From positions 62,001 through 126,000 of the forward strand of contig JAKOVD010000032.1 of assembly GCA_029782215.1 (NCBI GenBank): a stretch of DNA of 64,000 nt. The letters run 5' to 3'. The position numbers and the translations under genes are program-made. The notes beneath the pieces are model-generated. The model worked only from the letters and a program-made list of their open reading frames with translations. It had not been told where the DNA came from and did no database searches. Position 1 is the stretch's first letter; each line of letters opens with the position of its first letter. Below, one piece after another: positions 52,361-61,728 of this stretch. The stretch comes from Chloroflexota bacterium. Lineage in GTDB: Bacteria; Chloroflexota; Anaerolineae; J102.

Positions 52361-53426
52361 CAGCCACCTGCTGGGCTATCCGCTCGCCGGCGCAGCCATC
52401 CCACAGGGGAGGAACCTGGCCGGTCTTCCACCCACCGCTCAAAATGGTTGCCACCGCCGCGCGCAGTCGCTCCATGTCGTGGCCTACTAGGAGGTTCGTG
52501 CCCAGGCTGATGGTCACCGGCCGCTCCGTGTTCGCGCGCACCGTCAGGCAGGGGACGGCGAGGTAGGTTGTTTCCTCCTGTACCCCTCCCGAATCTGTGA
52601 TGGCAAAGGCCGCTTGCGCCTCCAGCGCCAGGAAATCGAGATAGCCCAAAGGCTCAACCAGGTGAAGGCCCGCCGATAGCCCGCCGGCATCCTGCAGGCG
52701 TTGGCGGGTGCGAGGATGAACGGGGAAGATGAGGGGAACGTCGCGGCTGATGGCATTCAGTGCCACCATCAAGTCGTGCAGCCGTTCCGGGTCGTCGACA
52801 TTGGCAGGACGGTGCATTGTCACCAGCCCGTAGCCGGCGCGGGTCATGTCCAGGCGGGAGACAACGTCAGAGGTTTGCGCCGCCGGCAGCAGCCGCACCA
52901 GGGTGTCGATCATGACGTTGCCGACGCGAAAGATCTTCGCCGGGTCCACACCCTCCCGCACCAGGTTCGCGTCGCCATCCGCCGAGGGCGTGAACAGAAG
53001 GTCGGCGAGTTGGTCAGTTACCAGGCGGTTGATCTCCTCGGGCATGGTGCGGTCGCCCGAGCGCAGGCCTGCCTCCACATGCCCCACTGGCACGAGCAGT
53101 TTCGCGCAGACCAGGGCCGCCGCCGCCGTGGAGTTGACGTCACCGTAGACGAGAACCAGGTCCGGACGGCGCTGGCTCAGAACGTTCTCGAACTGGATCA
53201 TGATCTGGGCCGTCTGCCAGGCATGCGAACCAGAGCCCACGCCCAGGTTGATGTCAGGCTCCGGCAGGCCGAGCTGCTGGAAGAAGATGCCGGACATGTT
53301 GGCATCGTAGTGCTGGCCGGTGTGGACCAGCACCTGCCGCACGAGCGGCCTGGTGCTCAACGCCCGCATCACGGGCGCCACCTTCATGAAATTGGGCCGG
53401 GCGCCGACCACGTGCAGGATCTCTAT
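52350..53426 (-). CDS. wecB: UDP-N-acetylglucosamine 2-epimerase (non-hydrolysing)
   Basis: 358 residues if started at the ATA at 53426; 353 if started at GTG 53411. UDP-GlcNAc to UDP-ManNAc. Conserved VVGARPNFMKVAPVMRAL, HTGQHYD, GHVEAGLRSGDRTMPEEINR, VTMHRPANVD, DSGGVQEE and NTERPVTISLGTN are all present. The family start is M(K/I)xILHVVGARPN. GTG 53411 would drop the first beta-strand and has no ribosome site; the ATA has GGAGG (53434-53438) 7 bases ahead and overlaps the previous stop as ATAG. It feeds ManNAc-type sugars to the locus, possibly to the dehydrogenase at 36-37 kb. Confidence 0.92.
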   Translation of the reverse strand: MEILHVVGARPNFMKVAPVMRALSTRPLVRQVLVHTGQHYDANMSGIFFQQLGLPEPDINLGVGSGSHAWQTAQIMIQFENVLSQRRPDLVLVYGDVNSTAAAALVCAKLLVPVGHVEAGLRSGDRTMPEEINRLVTDQLADLLFTPSADGDANLVREGVDPAKIFRVGNVMIDTLVRLLPAAQTSDVVSRLDMTRAGYGLVTMHRPANVDDPERLHDLMVALNAISRDVPLIFPVHPRTRQRLQDAGGLSAGLHLVEPLGYLDFLALEAQAAFAITDSGGVQEETTYLAVPCLTVRANTERPVTISLGTNLLVGHDMERLRAAVATILSGGWKTGQVPPLWDGCAGERIAQQVAGDA

Positions 53427-55615
53427 GAGCTTGCCTCCGTCGGCTGGGGTTCGACAATGACACGTTCACCCGACACCAGGCTGCGCTGTGCCGCCAGCGT
53501 CGTGCGGGTGGCATGGACGATGTCTGCGAAACTCATTGGCTCGGGACCCTTGCCGCCAAGAAATGACACAAGGCTCGCCCACTCGGCGGCATGTCCCTTG
53601 TCTGACCGCAGGCGCGCCGTTTGGCTTGAGCGCTTGCCGTGCCCGGTGATGGAAAGATGGCGGAAGTCATCGATGACACCCACCTTGCCGCCGCCGAAGA
53701 CCTCGATCCGCTCCTTGCCGAAGCTCTTGTCGCCGTTGGCGGCATAGACGATCTGGCCGCACGACCCATTGGCAAACGCCAACGCAATGACGAAGTTGTC
53801 ATGCTGGAACCGGCCTGCGTCGGGCAGGACATGCGTTTGCACCTGGGCCACCCGTGCGCCGGCGAGGTAGATGAGCAAATCGATGAAATGGCAGGCCTCA
53901 CCCAGCAGGCGTCCCCCACCCTGGTGTGGATCGTGGAGCCAGTGATCGGCGGGAAGGAACCCGGCATTGACCCGATACGTGAGCAGCAGGGGTTCGCGGA
54001 CCTCCGCGAAATGCTGCTTCAGGGGCTGCATGAAGGGTGCGAACCGCCGGTTGAACCCCACCAGCAGGTAGGAGGCCGGCGCCGCTTCGTGCGCCTGGAT
54101 GATCGTCTCAAGCTCCTCATCTGTGAGACACAGCGGCTTCTCGACGAAGACATGCTTCCCCGCCGCCAGGGATGCCAACACTTGCGGTGCATGGAGGTGA
54201 TGGCGGGTCAGGATGGCGACGGTATTGATGTCAGGATTGGCGATGACCTCGGCGACGTCGGTGGCTGCGAATCCGAAGCCGAAGCGCTGCGCCGCGGCCT
54301 GGGCGCTGAGACCACTGCCGCTGGCGATCCCTTTCCGCTCCAAGCCGTCCATCTGCTTGAGAACGGGCAGGAGCGTGGCGTTGGCGAAGTTCCCGGCGCC
54401 CAAGACGCCGAGCGTGACCTTGCCCAGGCGCGGCGAAGGCGTGGCGGTGGCGGCGGACGCCATCACGGTCACGTTGCGGGCCAGATCAGGCGTATCGGGG
54501 TAAGTCAGCACCACAGCAAGGAAAGGCTTGGTGGTCTTGCCGGTGATGACGTCATAAGCTTTGACGGCCTCGGTCAAAGGGAACCGGTGCGTGATCAGAT
54601 CGCCCGTGCTCACCTTCCCCGCAGCAAGGAGCTGCACAAAGGCCCCCATGTTGCGCTGCTCAGTCCAGCGCACGTAGGCATAGGGATAATCGTGACCCTC
54701 GACCTCATAGACCGGGTCATAGCGGCCGGGACCGTAGGACCGCGAGACATGGAACGCCAGCTCCTTCTCGTAGTAGACCTTGCGGGGAATGCTCAAGCCC
54801 ACGGCGCCCACCGCGACCACCACACCCTTGTCGCGAGCGATCTCGCCCGCGAGCTCCACCGGCTGGTTGCTGGCCGTGTCCGCCGTGATCAGCACGGCAT
54901 CCGCCCCCTTGCCCCCGCTGGCGCGGCTGCAGAGGCCCGCCATCTCCTCCGCGCTCGTGGCAACGTAGTCGGCGCCCAGCCTGGCCGCCAGCGCCGCTCG
55001 CCCCGGCTGGATATCCATGGCGACCACCAGGCAGCCTGCGGCCTTCAGCATTTGCACCGCCAGTTGGCCGAGAAGCCCCAGCCCAATGACGGCGATCGTT
55101 TCGCCCAATTTGACGTCTGCCAGGCGGATGCCCTGCAGGGCGATGGCGCCGAGGGTCGTGAAGGAAGCCGCCGCAAAATCGACCTCAGGCGGCAGCGGCG
55201 TCACCAGGATCTGGGGCACGGAAACCACTTCGGCGTGCACGGCAAAGCCCCCGCCGGCACAGGCGACGCGATCGCCGATCTTGAAGGCCGTCACGCCGTC
55301 GCCCACTTCGATCACCGTCCCTGCCGATGAGTACCCCAGCGCCATGGGCTGTTCAAGGCGGTTGCGCGCGGCTTCCCAGGTGGTCAGGATTCCTTCCACC
55401 TGCGCCTTGTCCCACACCTGCTTGACCAGGTCGGGCCGGGAACGCGCCTTGTCGACGAGGTTCTTGGCGGCGAAGTCGACGATCATGCGCTCGGTGCCTG
55501 CGGAAACCAGCGAGCAGGCGTTGGCGACTACGACGCGGCCGGGTGAAGCCTGTGGCGCTGGCACATCCACGACCACAAGGTTACCGTTGTTCACGTATTG
55601 GACGAGTTGCTTCAT
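53423..55615 (-). CDS. Bi-domain oxidoreductase: zinc-type dehydrogenase fused to Gfo/Idh/MocA
   Basis: 730 residues from the ATG at 55615 (MKQLVQYVNNGNLVVVDVP), which overlaps the previous stop as ATGA. Residues 1-375 form an MDR-type dehydrogenase: SLVSAGTERMIVDFA, LGYSSAGTVIEVG, VIGLGLLGQLAVQMLKAAG and ITADTASNQPVELAGEIARDKG. From about 390 comes a Gfo/Idh/MocA domain: LGVLGAGNFANATLLP, HHLHAPQVLASLAAGKHVFVEKP and GEACHFIDLLIYLAG. Such fusions accompany heparinase and UDP-sugar genes in many glycan clusters, from memory; the substrate is not established. It probably oxidises or epimerises a sugar intermediate. Confidence 0.9.
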   Translation of the reverse strand: MKQLVQYVNNGNLVVVDVPAPQASPGRVVVANACSLVSAGTERMIVDFAAKNLVDKARSRPDLVKQVWDKAQVEGILTTWEAARNRLEQPMALGYSSAGTVIEVGDGVTAFKIGDRVACAGGGFAVHAEVVSVPQILVTPLPPEVDFAAASFTTLGAIALQGIRLADVKLGETIAVIGLGLLGQLAVQMLKAAGCLVVAMDIQPGRAALAARLGADYVATSAEEMAGLCSRASGGKGADAVLITADTASNQPVELAGEIARDKGVVVAVGAVGLSIPRKVYYEKELAFHVSRSYGPGRYDPVYEVEGHDYPYAYVRWTEQRNMGAFVQLLAAGKVSTGDLITHRFPLTEAVKAYDVITGKTTKPFLAVVLTYPDTPDLARNVTVMASAATATPSPRLGKVTLGVLGAGNFANATLLPVLKQMDGLERKGIASGSGLSAQAAAQRFGFGFAATDVAEVIANPDINTVAILTRHHLHAPQVLASLAAGKHVFVEKPLCLTDEELETIIQAHEAAPASYLLVGFNRRFAPFMQPLKQHFAEVREPLLLTYRVNAGFLPADHWLHDPHQGGGRLLGEACHFIDLLIYLAGARVAQVQTHVLPDAGRFQHDNFVIALAFANGSCGQIVYAANGDKSFGKERIEVFGGGKVGVIDDFRHLSITGHGKRSSQTARLRSDKGHAAEWASLVSFLGGKGPEPMSFADIVHATRTTLAAQRSLVSGERVIVEPQPTEASS

Positions 55616-57063
55616 GGGGTTCGCTCGCCGGCCCAATTCAGGGCGTCGGGTGCGGCGACGTTCTGCAGGACAAAACGCTGTTTGCCGCGCTGTGTGAGTT
55701 CAATGTGATCGACTCGCTGCACCTCGATCTTCCAGCCGCCGCCCAGGGCCCGGTGCATGTCATGGATGAGCTCCTCCTCGTCGGCGTCGGTCCAACCTGA
55801 AGTAGGAACCAAGCGCACGATGACGGCTCCGGGCTCGTTCTGCACGAGCTGCATGCGTTCGATCTTCTGGAAGGCATGGTAATGCTGGCCGAAGGCAAAT
55901 GCGGTTACGGAAATCATCTGGCCGGACGAAGAAACGATGTAATCCTGCAGCCGGCCCTCAATGCGTTCCCATAGGGGATAGTGACGCCCGCATTCACACT
56001 CTGCCGGGCCGGCAATCGCAATATCGCCGGTCCGGTAGCGAATCAGAGGCATGGCCCAGTTGTTGAAGCCCGTGCCTACGATCTCTCCCCGCACACCCGG
56101 CGTCCACGGCAGCACCCGCCCTTCGGGATCGACCAGCTCGGCGTAGCCGTACTCGCTGTAGACATGGTACAGGTCGCTCTGCTCACAGCCACCGGCAAGG
56201 CAGACGGATTCGCCGTGCCCGTACCAACTGTAAACACGACAGCCGAACACTTCCTCGACCAGCGATCGCTGGGAGGGATAGAGGTTCTCGGAGCCGGCGA
56301 GAATCACCTTGAGCCCGGCGATAGGGGGTTCATCATGGCGCTTCATGAACCCGGCCAACAGGGTGATGGTCGAGGGATAGGCCTGGATGCTGATCGGGCG
56401 ATACTCCCGCAGTTTGGCCAGATACTCCGCCGCCGTTGCATCCGACAGGGAGAAGCCGGACAGGAAGAGATGCCTGTCAATGGGATCATAGTGCGCCAGG
56501 CCGCCGCTCACCGTCTGTCCCCGAATGACGGCGGTGCGCTGGCCATAGGTGAATCCGGCCCACTGCCACTGGCGCCACATGAAAGCGCGCTCCAGGGCGC
56601 GGGTGCGGCCGCGTTCCCAGTAGAACTCTAGGGGCTGGCCCGTGCTGCCGCCGGTGTTGGCGGTGAGCAAACGGTCGCGGTAGTTTCGCGCCACCAGCTC
56701 CTCACGATGCGCTCGCACCTGGTCTTTGGTCAGCAGCGGCAAAATCGCTACATCCGCCCAACTGCGAATATCGGCCGGCGTGACACCCAGCGCCGACCAG
56801 GTAGCGTGATAGAAAGGGACGTTGGCGTAGGCATGGTCCAGCAGGAGCCTGAACTGCCTCCACTGGTAGTCCAGCAGTTGGTCCCTGCTCCACCCCTGCG
56901 ACACGGCGAGAAACGAACGCGCCTTACGCAGCTCGGGACCGTAGCGTATTCCCATCGGCAGCTTCGAGTACGCCCAGCCGATGGAGTCCTTGAACCACTG
57001 CGGGCTCGTGCGGTAGGTGTTCTTAATGGGGTGGAGATAGTCCTCAAGCGCAAACTTGCTCAT
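55612..57063 (-). CDS. CapK / phenylacetate-CoA-ligase-like adenylate-forming protein
   Basis: 483 residues. ANL-type features: TANTGGSTGQPLEFYW (phosphate loop), GSENLYPSQRSLVEEVFG, YGHGESVCLAGGC and PLIRYRTGDIA. CapK relatives are found in capsule loci, often next to glycosyltransferases, and are thought to activate an acyl group for decorating the glycan; the true substrate is unknown. Start ATG 57063 overlaps the upstream GT stop and its own stop overlaps the oxidoreductase start, so it is in the middle of a translationally coupled series. Confidence 0.88.
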   Translation of the reverse strand: MSKFALEDYLHPIKNTYRTSPQWFKDSIGWAYSKLPMGIRYGPELRKARSFLAVSQGWSRDQLLDYQWRQFRLLLDHAYANVPFYHATWSALGVTPADIRSWADVAILPLLTKDQVRAHREELVARNYRDRLLTANTGGSTGQPLEFYWERGRTRALERAFMWRQWQWAGFTYGQRTAVIRGQTVSGGLAHYDPIDRHLFLSGFSLSDATAAEYLAKLREYRPISIQAYPSTITLLAGFMKRHDEPPIAGLKVILAGSENLYPSQRSLVEEVFGCRVYSWYGHGESVCLAGGCEQSDLYHVYSEYGYAELVDPEGRVLPWTPGVRGEIVGTGFNNWAMPLIRYRTGDIAIAGPAECECGRHYPLWERIEGRLQDYIVSSSGQMISVTAFAFGQHYHAFQKIERMQLVQNEPGAVIVRLVPTSGWTDADEEELIHDMHRALGGGWKIEVQRVDHIELTQRGKQRFVLQNVAAPDALNWAGERTP

Positions 57064-58220
57064 GGCAATTGGCCGGCTTCCTTTCCTTCGGCGTCATTTT
57101 CACGATCGCCAAGCGATCTGAGCAACTGGCAGTGTTCATCGCCGTACCGGAACACGCTATCAGGCACTGCGAGCATCGCCTGGCGCCAGCCTTCTAGATT
57201 GTCAGGCGTCACATCCAGCAGCGCCTGGATGGTGGCTTGGGGATCGTCGGTATCCACCACCAGGCCGATGCCCAGCGCAACCGTGCGGCGGCCGTCCGCC
57301 GAGTTGACCTGCGCCACCATGGGTTTGCGGTAGGCGCAGGCCTCGTAGAAACGATTTGTCATCGGCCACTGCCAGAGGTTGTGGCGGCGCACCTCGGGGG
57401 TCTTGGGGAAACAAGCCCAGACAAGGTCAACGGCGTCGTAGAGCTTCGGGAGGTCGTCCGGCCATTCGTATTCGCCGCCGTAGGTGATGCCGGGATGGCG
57501 GCGGACGCTTTCCTCGAAGTCCGGAATGCCCGCAGGCCGGCCGTAGACGACGAGCTCAAAGCGATCGGGGAACTGGGCTACGGCCGCCTCCAGGATGCGC
57601 CACGAGACGGCATCACGCAGCAGGCCAAAATAGCCGATGCGGAGCGGTCGGGTTCCGTCCCAGGCCGGCAGTGGAACGGGGAGCGGCAGTTCCACATCGA
57701 TCTTGTTCTCGACAACAAAGAACTTGTCCTTGGGCTGCCGCTGCACGGCTGCGAAGTAGTGCGTGATGTAGTCGGGCGAGGTCACCACCACGAGATGGCA
57801 GCGCTTCAACACCCCTCGCTCGAACCAGCGCAGGAGACGGCTCCTGAACGAGGCGCCCAACAGCGAAGGTCCGATGTCTCCGCGCTCAAGCGTGACCGGA
57901 ACCCGCCGCCTGGCCAAAAGGCGAGCAACGATGCCAATCGCTGCCAGGTCGGTCCCGAAGCAGTAGATGGCATCGCTCTGCCGGAGATCACGGTGTGTGA
58001 TCCAGGCCGCCTTCGCCAGGGCGGGTATCCGGCGCCAGTAGCGGCCGCTCTCCAGGAAACCCAGGCTCCGGTAGCCCAGCCTGGCGCCCCCATGAGGGAG
58101 GTATTCCCTTTCGAAGGCGTAGACCGTTGCCTCAGCGCCGCACGCCTTCAAGCCGTCGATCCGCTTCTTGTAGCGCGGCTGGTTCGGCACGGGCAGGAGA
58201 AAGGTGATGCGCACGATCAA
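57060..58220 (-). CDS. Glycosyltransferase, GT4-like
   Basis: 386 residues. N-terminal VRITFLLPVPNQPRYKKRI, then VPVTLERGDIGPSLLG, CHLVVVTSPDYITHYF, LRIGYFGLLRDAVSWRILE and a C-terminal donor-site segment RFYEACAYRKPMVAQ. That is a GT-B fold of the GT4 type with a poor EX7E motif (Glu in RFYEACAYRKP). Cytoplasmic; donor unknown. ATGA overlaps on both sides with the following GT and CapK genes. Confidence 0.82.
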   Translation of the reverse strand: MIVRITFLLPVPNQPRYKKRIDGLKACGAEATVYAFEREYLPHGGARLGYRSLGFLESGRYWRRIPALAKAAWITHRDLRQSDAIYCFGTDLAAIGIVARLLARRRVPVTLERGDIGPSLLGASFRSRLLRWFERGVLKRCHLVVVTSPDYITHYFAAVQRQPKDKFFVVENKIDVELPLPVPLPAWDGTRPLRIGYFGLLRDAVSWRILEAAVAQFPDRFELVVYGRPAGIPDFEESVRRHPGITYGGEYEWPDDLPKLYDAVDLVWACFPKTPEVRRHNLWQWPMTNRFYEACAYRKPMVAQVNSADGRRTVALGIGLVVDTDDPQATIQALLDVTPDNLEGWRQAMLAVPDSVFRYGDEHCQLLRSLGDRENDAEGKEAGQLP

Positions 58221-59410
58221 ACCCCCAGCACCCGAGCGTAGACAGCGGCCGTGTCGGCAGCGATTCGCTCCCAGCTCAGGGTGTCCTGGGCATAGCGCCG
58301 GGCGCGGCCAGCCATGACCAACGTCGTATCAGGGTCCGCCAGGGCCGACAAAAGCGCCTGCGCCAGCGCCGCCGGGGTATTGGGTTCGTAGACGGCGCCC
58401 AGACCGGTTTGGCCGATCGTCTCGGCGACTCCTTCCACATTGCTGGCAGCAATCGGGACGCCCAACGCCATCAGAGTGAGCAGGACCCCACTCTGATCGA
58501 TCTCATGGTAGGGCATGACGGCGAGATCGGCGGCAGCGCAGTAGGTGGCAAGCTCCTCCGAGGCTGCGTAGGCAAAACGCGTGAGTACGAAGTCCCGAAT
58601 ATTCAGGTCCTCGATCATTTGGCGCAGCTCTCGCTCGCGCTGTGGCGTTGCCATGCCCACGAGCAACACGTGGACGGGACCGATGCGCTCTATTACCCCG
58701 GGCAGGGCCTGCAGCAGCACTTCGGTGCCTTTGTAGGGCCGCATCTGTCCGAAATGAAGCAGGACAGGAGCTTCGTCAAGACCCAACTCACGGCGTGCTT
58801 CAGCGCGGGATGGCAGCGCCAACCTGTGGAAGAGGGGGCCATGTGGAATAACCGAGACCTTGGCGCCCGGCACGTCGAAATCGCCTTGCAGGCGCTCACG
58901 CTGAGCCGCCGTATGGACGATGAGGTGATCCACAAGCCCGTAGACCTGGCGATAGCGCTCTACCACTGCCTGCCTGTCGGCGGAGTCATGCGGCAGAATG
59001 TTGTGCACGGTGTAGACAAGCGCAGCGGCATGGCGCTTGATCTGGCGGAGCAGGCTCAGGTCCAGACCACTTGTCGCCAGCAACGACAGGAACTGAATGT
59101 GGACCAAAGGGCGCTGCCGGGCCAGGAGAAGCCGGGACATGAAGTACGCCTCGTTGAGGTAGTAGTCCATCGTGAATCCGGACACGCCCATGATGCGCTT
59201 CGTGCTGGACAACCCCACGGCCGCAAGCGACAACCCGCGCCGCGGTGGGACCTGTGGCGGCGCCGGATAGGTGGCATCACGCTGGCGGGGCGACGCAAAG
59301 AGAGCCAAACGGGCAACATGGCCGCTTAGGGCGGCTGCCAGCTCGGTCTCATAGTGGTACATCGATCCCGAGGGATCGACCAGCCATACCGGCGCCTCAA
59401 GGCCCTTCAA
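58217..59410 (-). CDS. Family 4 glycosyltransferase
   Basis: 397 residues. GT-B fold: VWLVDPSGSMYHYETELAAAL, LVYTVHNILPHDS, VSVIPHGPLFHRLALP, VLLHFGQMRPYKGTEVLLQAL and AVMPYHEIDQSGVLLTLMALGVPI. The last has the E-x7-E-like spacing with Gln-Ser-Gly in place of the usual Glu-Gly. Cytoplasmic. The stop overlaps the next gene (58217-58220), and its start overlaps the unknown gene by 14 bases. Confidence 0.88.
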   Translation of the reverse strand: MKGLEAPVWLVDPSGSMYHYETELAAALSGHVARLALFASPRQRDATYPAPPQVPPRRGLSLAAVGLSSTKRIMGVSGFTMDYYLNEAYFMSRLLLARQRPLVHIQFLSLLATSGLDLSLLRQIKRHAAALVYTVHNILPHDSADRQAVVERYRQVYGLVDHLIVHTAAQRERLQGDFDVPGAKVSVIPHGPLFHRLALPSRAEARRELGLDEAPVLLHFGQMRPYKGTEVLLQALPGVIERIGPVHVLLVGMATPQRERELRQMIEDLNIRDFVLTRFAYAASEELATYCAAADLAVMPYHEIDQSGVLLTLMALGVPIAASNVEGVAETIGQTGLGAVYEPNTPAALAQALLSALADPDTTLVMAGRARRYAQDTLSWERIAADTAAVYARVLGV

Positions 59411-60359
59411 TCCGGAGCCTCACCTTCAGTTTGGAGATCAGACGGCGCGCCCGCGCAGCTTTGCCTTCCGAGGAGCGCAGCGCCACCACCGGCATCGTTT
59501 CCAGAAGACCCTGGGGGCCAGCCTGGCCAAGCTCTGGCTCGGATAGACAGCGAATTTCGTTCACGTTGCCAACAGGACCGTGCACGTTGAGGTCCACCGT
59601 TGCCTTGACTGACAAATCGGCGCGGTCGAGAACGGCAAGATGGCCTCTGGAGGTATGGCGAAGATCGCGAGTGGTGTGATCCGAATAGCCGACGATCAGA
59701 TGCCTTTGGGTGACAGAGAGGCCCTTGGCATGACCGGGAAATGCCAGGTCGTGCACGATGCGGTTCCGCTCCGCTGATACGCCGAGGAACTTGCCCACCG
59801 ACGAGGCGTTATAGTAAAGAGTTCTGCCATCATAGAAGATATTATGGCAACCCATGTGGGCGACGCTCATGGTGCGTTCCCGGACGAAACCGCGCCCTGG
59901 CGTATGCTGCATCAGCAGCACCTGGCTCGGACGGACTCCTCGATTGTGCAGCAAAACCAACAAGCGGTCACCGCAAGGAAATACGGAGTTGATGTGGTTC
60001 ACATCGGTCCGCTGATGATCGATGAAATGCTCATCCCAGAGGGCGCCATCATGGGATCGGAAAACAATACTGTTGTAACCCGTGTTTGTCACATAGATGC
60101 CTGACTCGACACAGGCAATCTGGTGGATATAGTGGGCTTTCCCGCCAATGGCTTCGACGAACCCGGCCTGTTGATCGCCGTCGAGGTGGTAATAGGTCAG
60201 TTCACGGTCATTGTGTTTGCTGACCAACCAGCCATCAGCATGCCGTAGTCCCAGCCCGTAATGGTGCCCGCGGGCAAGGGTGCGAAGGTTCGAGACACGC
60301 CAGGAGTCGTCCAGCTCAACGACGAGCAGGCGTGAATGTGTGGCGACAGCCAACTGCAT
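59397..60359 (-). CDS. Unknown protein, beta-propeller-like, in the glycan operon
   Basis: 320 residues, no signal peptide. Repeating strands of 40-50 residues, each with a small motif (LLVVELDDSWRVSNLRTLA; GIYVTNTGYNSIVFRSHDG; HINSVFPCGDRLLVLLHNRG; HNIFYDGRTLYYNASSVGKF; GLSVTQRHLIVGYSDHTTRD), suggest a five- or six-bladed propeller rich in conserved-looking His and Asn. I do not recognise a named family. It is between the polymerase (64 bases) and a GT4 gene (14-base overlap), so it works in the same pathway, perhaps as a scaffold or a modifying enzyme. Confidence 0.75.
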   Translation of the reverse strand: MQLAVATHSRLLVVELDDSWRVSNLRTLARGHHYGLGLRHADGWLVSKHNDRELTYYHLDGDQQAGFVEAIGGKAHYIHQIACVESGIYVTNTGYNSIVFRSHDGALWDEHFIDHQRTDVNHINSVFPCGDRLLVLLHNRGVRPSQVLLMQHTPGRGFVRERTMSVAHMGCHNIFYDGRTLYYNASSVGKFLGVSAERNRIVHDLAFPGHAKGLSVTQRHLIVGYSDHTTRDLRHTSRGHLAVLDRADLSVKATVDLNVHGPVGNVNEIRCLSEPELGQAGPQGLLETMPVVALRSSEGKAARARRLISKLKVRLRIEGP

Positions 60360-60423
60360 GGGTCATCCTCCTGACGAGAGAAGCGCGGCTGGTTCGCTTG
60401 ACCAGGGAGCGCGGAGGGACAAG

Positions 60424-61728
60424 TCAGGCTGTGGCAGCAGCTTCCTCAGCGCCAAGAAACAGGACGGCGCCAAGGCCGTAGAGCGTCCACGTGAGTATGG
60501 CCGGCTTGGTCCCCCACGTCACGGCATCCACCATGCCGTGAGTGATGGCAAGCAAGAGACCCAAGAACACCGCCAGGGATAGGGCTGCCAGAGCAGGGTT
60601 GTTGCGCCGGCGATGGGCGCTGTAGGCATGCCAGCCCATCCAAAGGTTGATCCCCAGCATCGCCAGGAACAGTACAAGGCCAGGCAGACCTAAGTCCACG
60701 CCCACCTGAAGAAAGAGATTGTGCGCATGGGGCACCGTCGTCGCGAAGCCGATGTTGGTGTAGGGGTAGAGCAGTGGGCCGACTCGCTCCCAGGCGCCCA
60801 TGCCCATGCCCGTCAGGGGAAAATCCATCACGGCTTGGGCTGCCCGCGTCCAGATCTCCTCCCGGCTGGAAAACCCTCCCAGCGCTCCATCGCCGAGTGT
60901 GACAAAGGCCAGGCGCTGGAACCAGCCTTGGGCAAATACCACCCAACCGGCCGCGACCCAAAGCGGCAGGGTTTGCAGCACTTTCGGCCAGCGCACGCAG
61001 ACTCCAACCACCGCCACCGCAGCAAGGGCCAGCCAAACACCGCGCGCCTGCATCACAAAGACAAGCCCCAGGATCAGGGCAGCTGCGGCCAACCCCAGCA
61101 CCCGCAGCACCCAACGCCGGCGCGGCTCGTTTCCCAGTGGGCGAACGATCAGGGCCAGACAAACAGGCAGGAGGGTAGCGGTCGTGCCGCTCAGGACATT
61201 CGGATTGATGCGCTCCGGGAACTTGCGCGCAACGGCCACCACAGCCGCAGGCAGCCACGGAAACACAGGCGTGCCGCTCTGTTCAACCAGGAATGGGCTT
61301 GCAAGGGCCGCCAATACGAGCACCGTCAGCAGCGAAGCGAGCAACCACCACAGGCGCATCTCACCCAGCGTCCAGTTGACGATGACCACATAGACGGCCA
61401 CACCCGCAAACAAATAGGCAACCTGGGTGCGCGATGCGTCCGGTGTGAGGCTGACCCAGAGGGTAAGAGGCAGCAGCGCCAGAAACGGAAGGACGAGCCA
61501 GTTGGCAGGCGCAGGCCGGAGCAGCCGTCCATGGAGGCGCCAACGCAGCAGCCACAGAATCACGATGCCGGCGACACCCACCCATAGCAGGGCGGAGAGC
61601 GCCACCAGCATCGCGACCAGCGCCGCCGTCAGAGCCAGCTCAACCGCATCGAAGTAACGGGCTGCCTCCGCCGTCGGGCGACGGCGGAGGCGCCCCTGGT
61701 CGCGCGAAGACGCGGTTTCGGACGTCAT
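60424..61728 (-). CDS. O-antigen ligase/Wzy-like polymerase
   Basis: 434 residues, about 11 hydrophobic helices. The periplasmic loop has SSREEIWTRAAQAVMDFPLTGMGMGAW and then PHAHNLFLQVGVDLGLPGLVLF, the PHxHNxFLQ motif of the O-antigen ligase family. It follows directly on the Wzz/BY-kinase (61725-61728 ATGA overlap), the arrangement expected of a Wzy polymerase and its chain-length regulator. It probably joins the lipid-linked repeat units outside the membrane. Confidence 0.88.
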   Translation of the reverse strand: MTSETASSRDQGRLRRRPTAEAARYFDAVELALTAALVAMLVALSALLWVGVAGIVILWLLRWRLHGRLLRPAPANWLVLPFLALLPLTLWVSLTPDASRTQVAYLFAGVAVYVVIVNWTLGEMRLWWLLASLLTVLVLAALASPFLVEQSGTPVFPWLPAAVVAVARKFPERINPNVLSGTTATLLPVCLALIVRPLGNEPRRRWVLRVLGLAAAALILGLVFVMQARGVWLALAAVAVVGVCVRWPKVLQTLPLWVAAGWVVFAQGWFQRLAFVTLGDGALGGFSSREEIWTRAAQAVMDFPLTGMGMGAWERVGPLLYPYTNIGFATTVPHAHNLFLQVGVDLGLPGLVLFLAMLGINLWMGWHAYSAHRRRNNPALAALSLAVFLGLLLAITHGMVDAVTWGTKPAILTWTLYGLGAVLFLGAEEAAATA

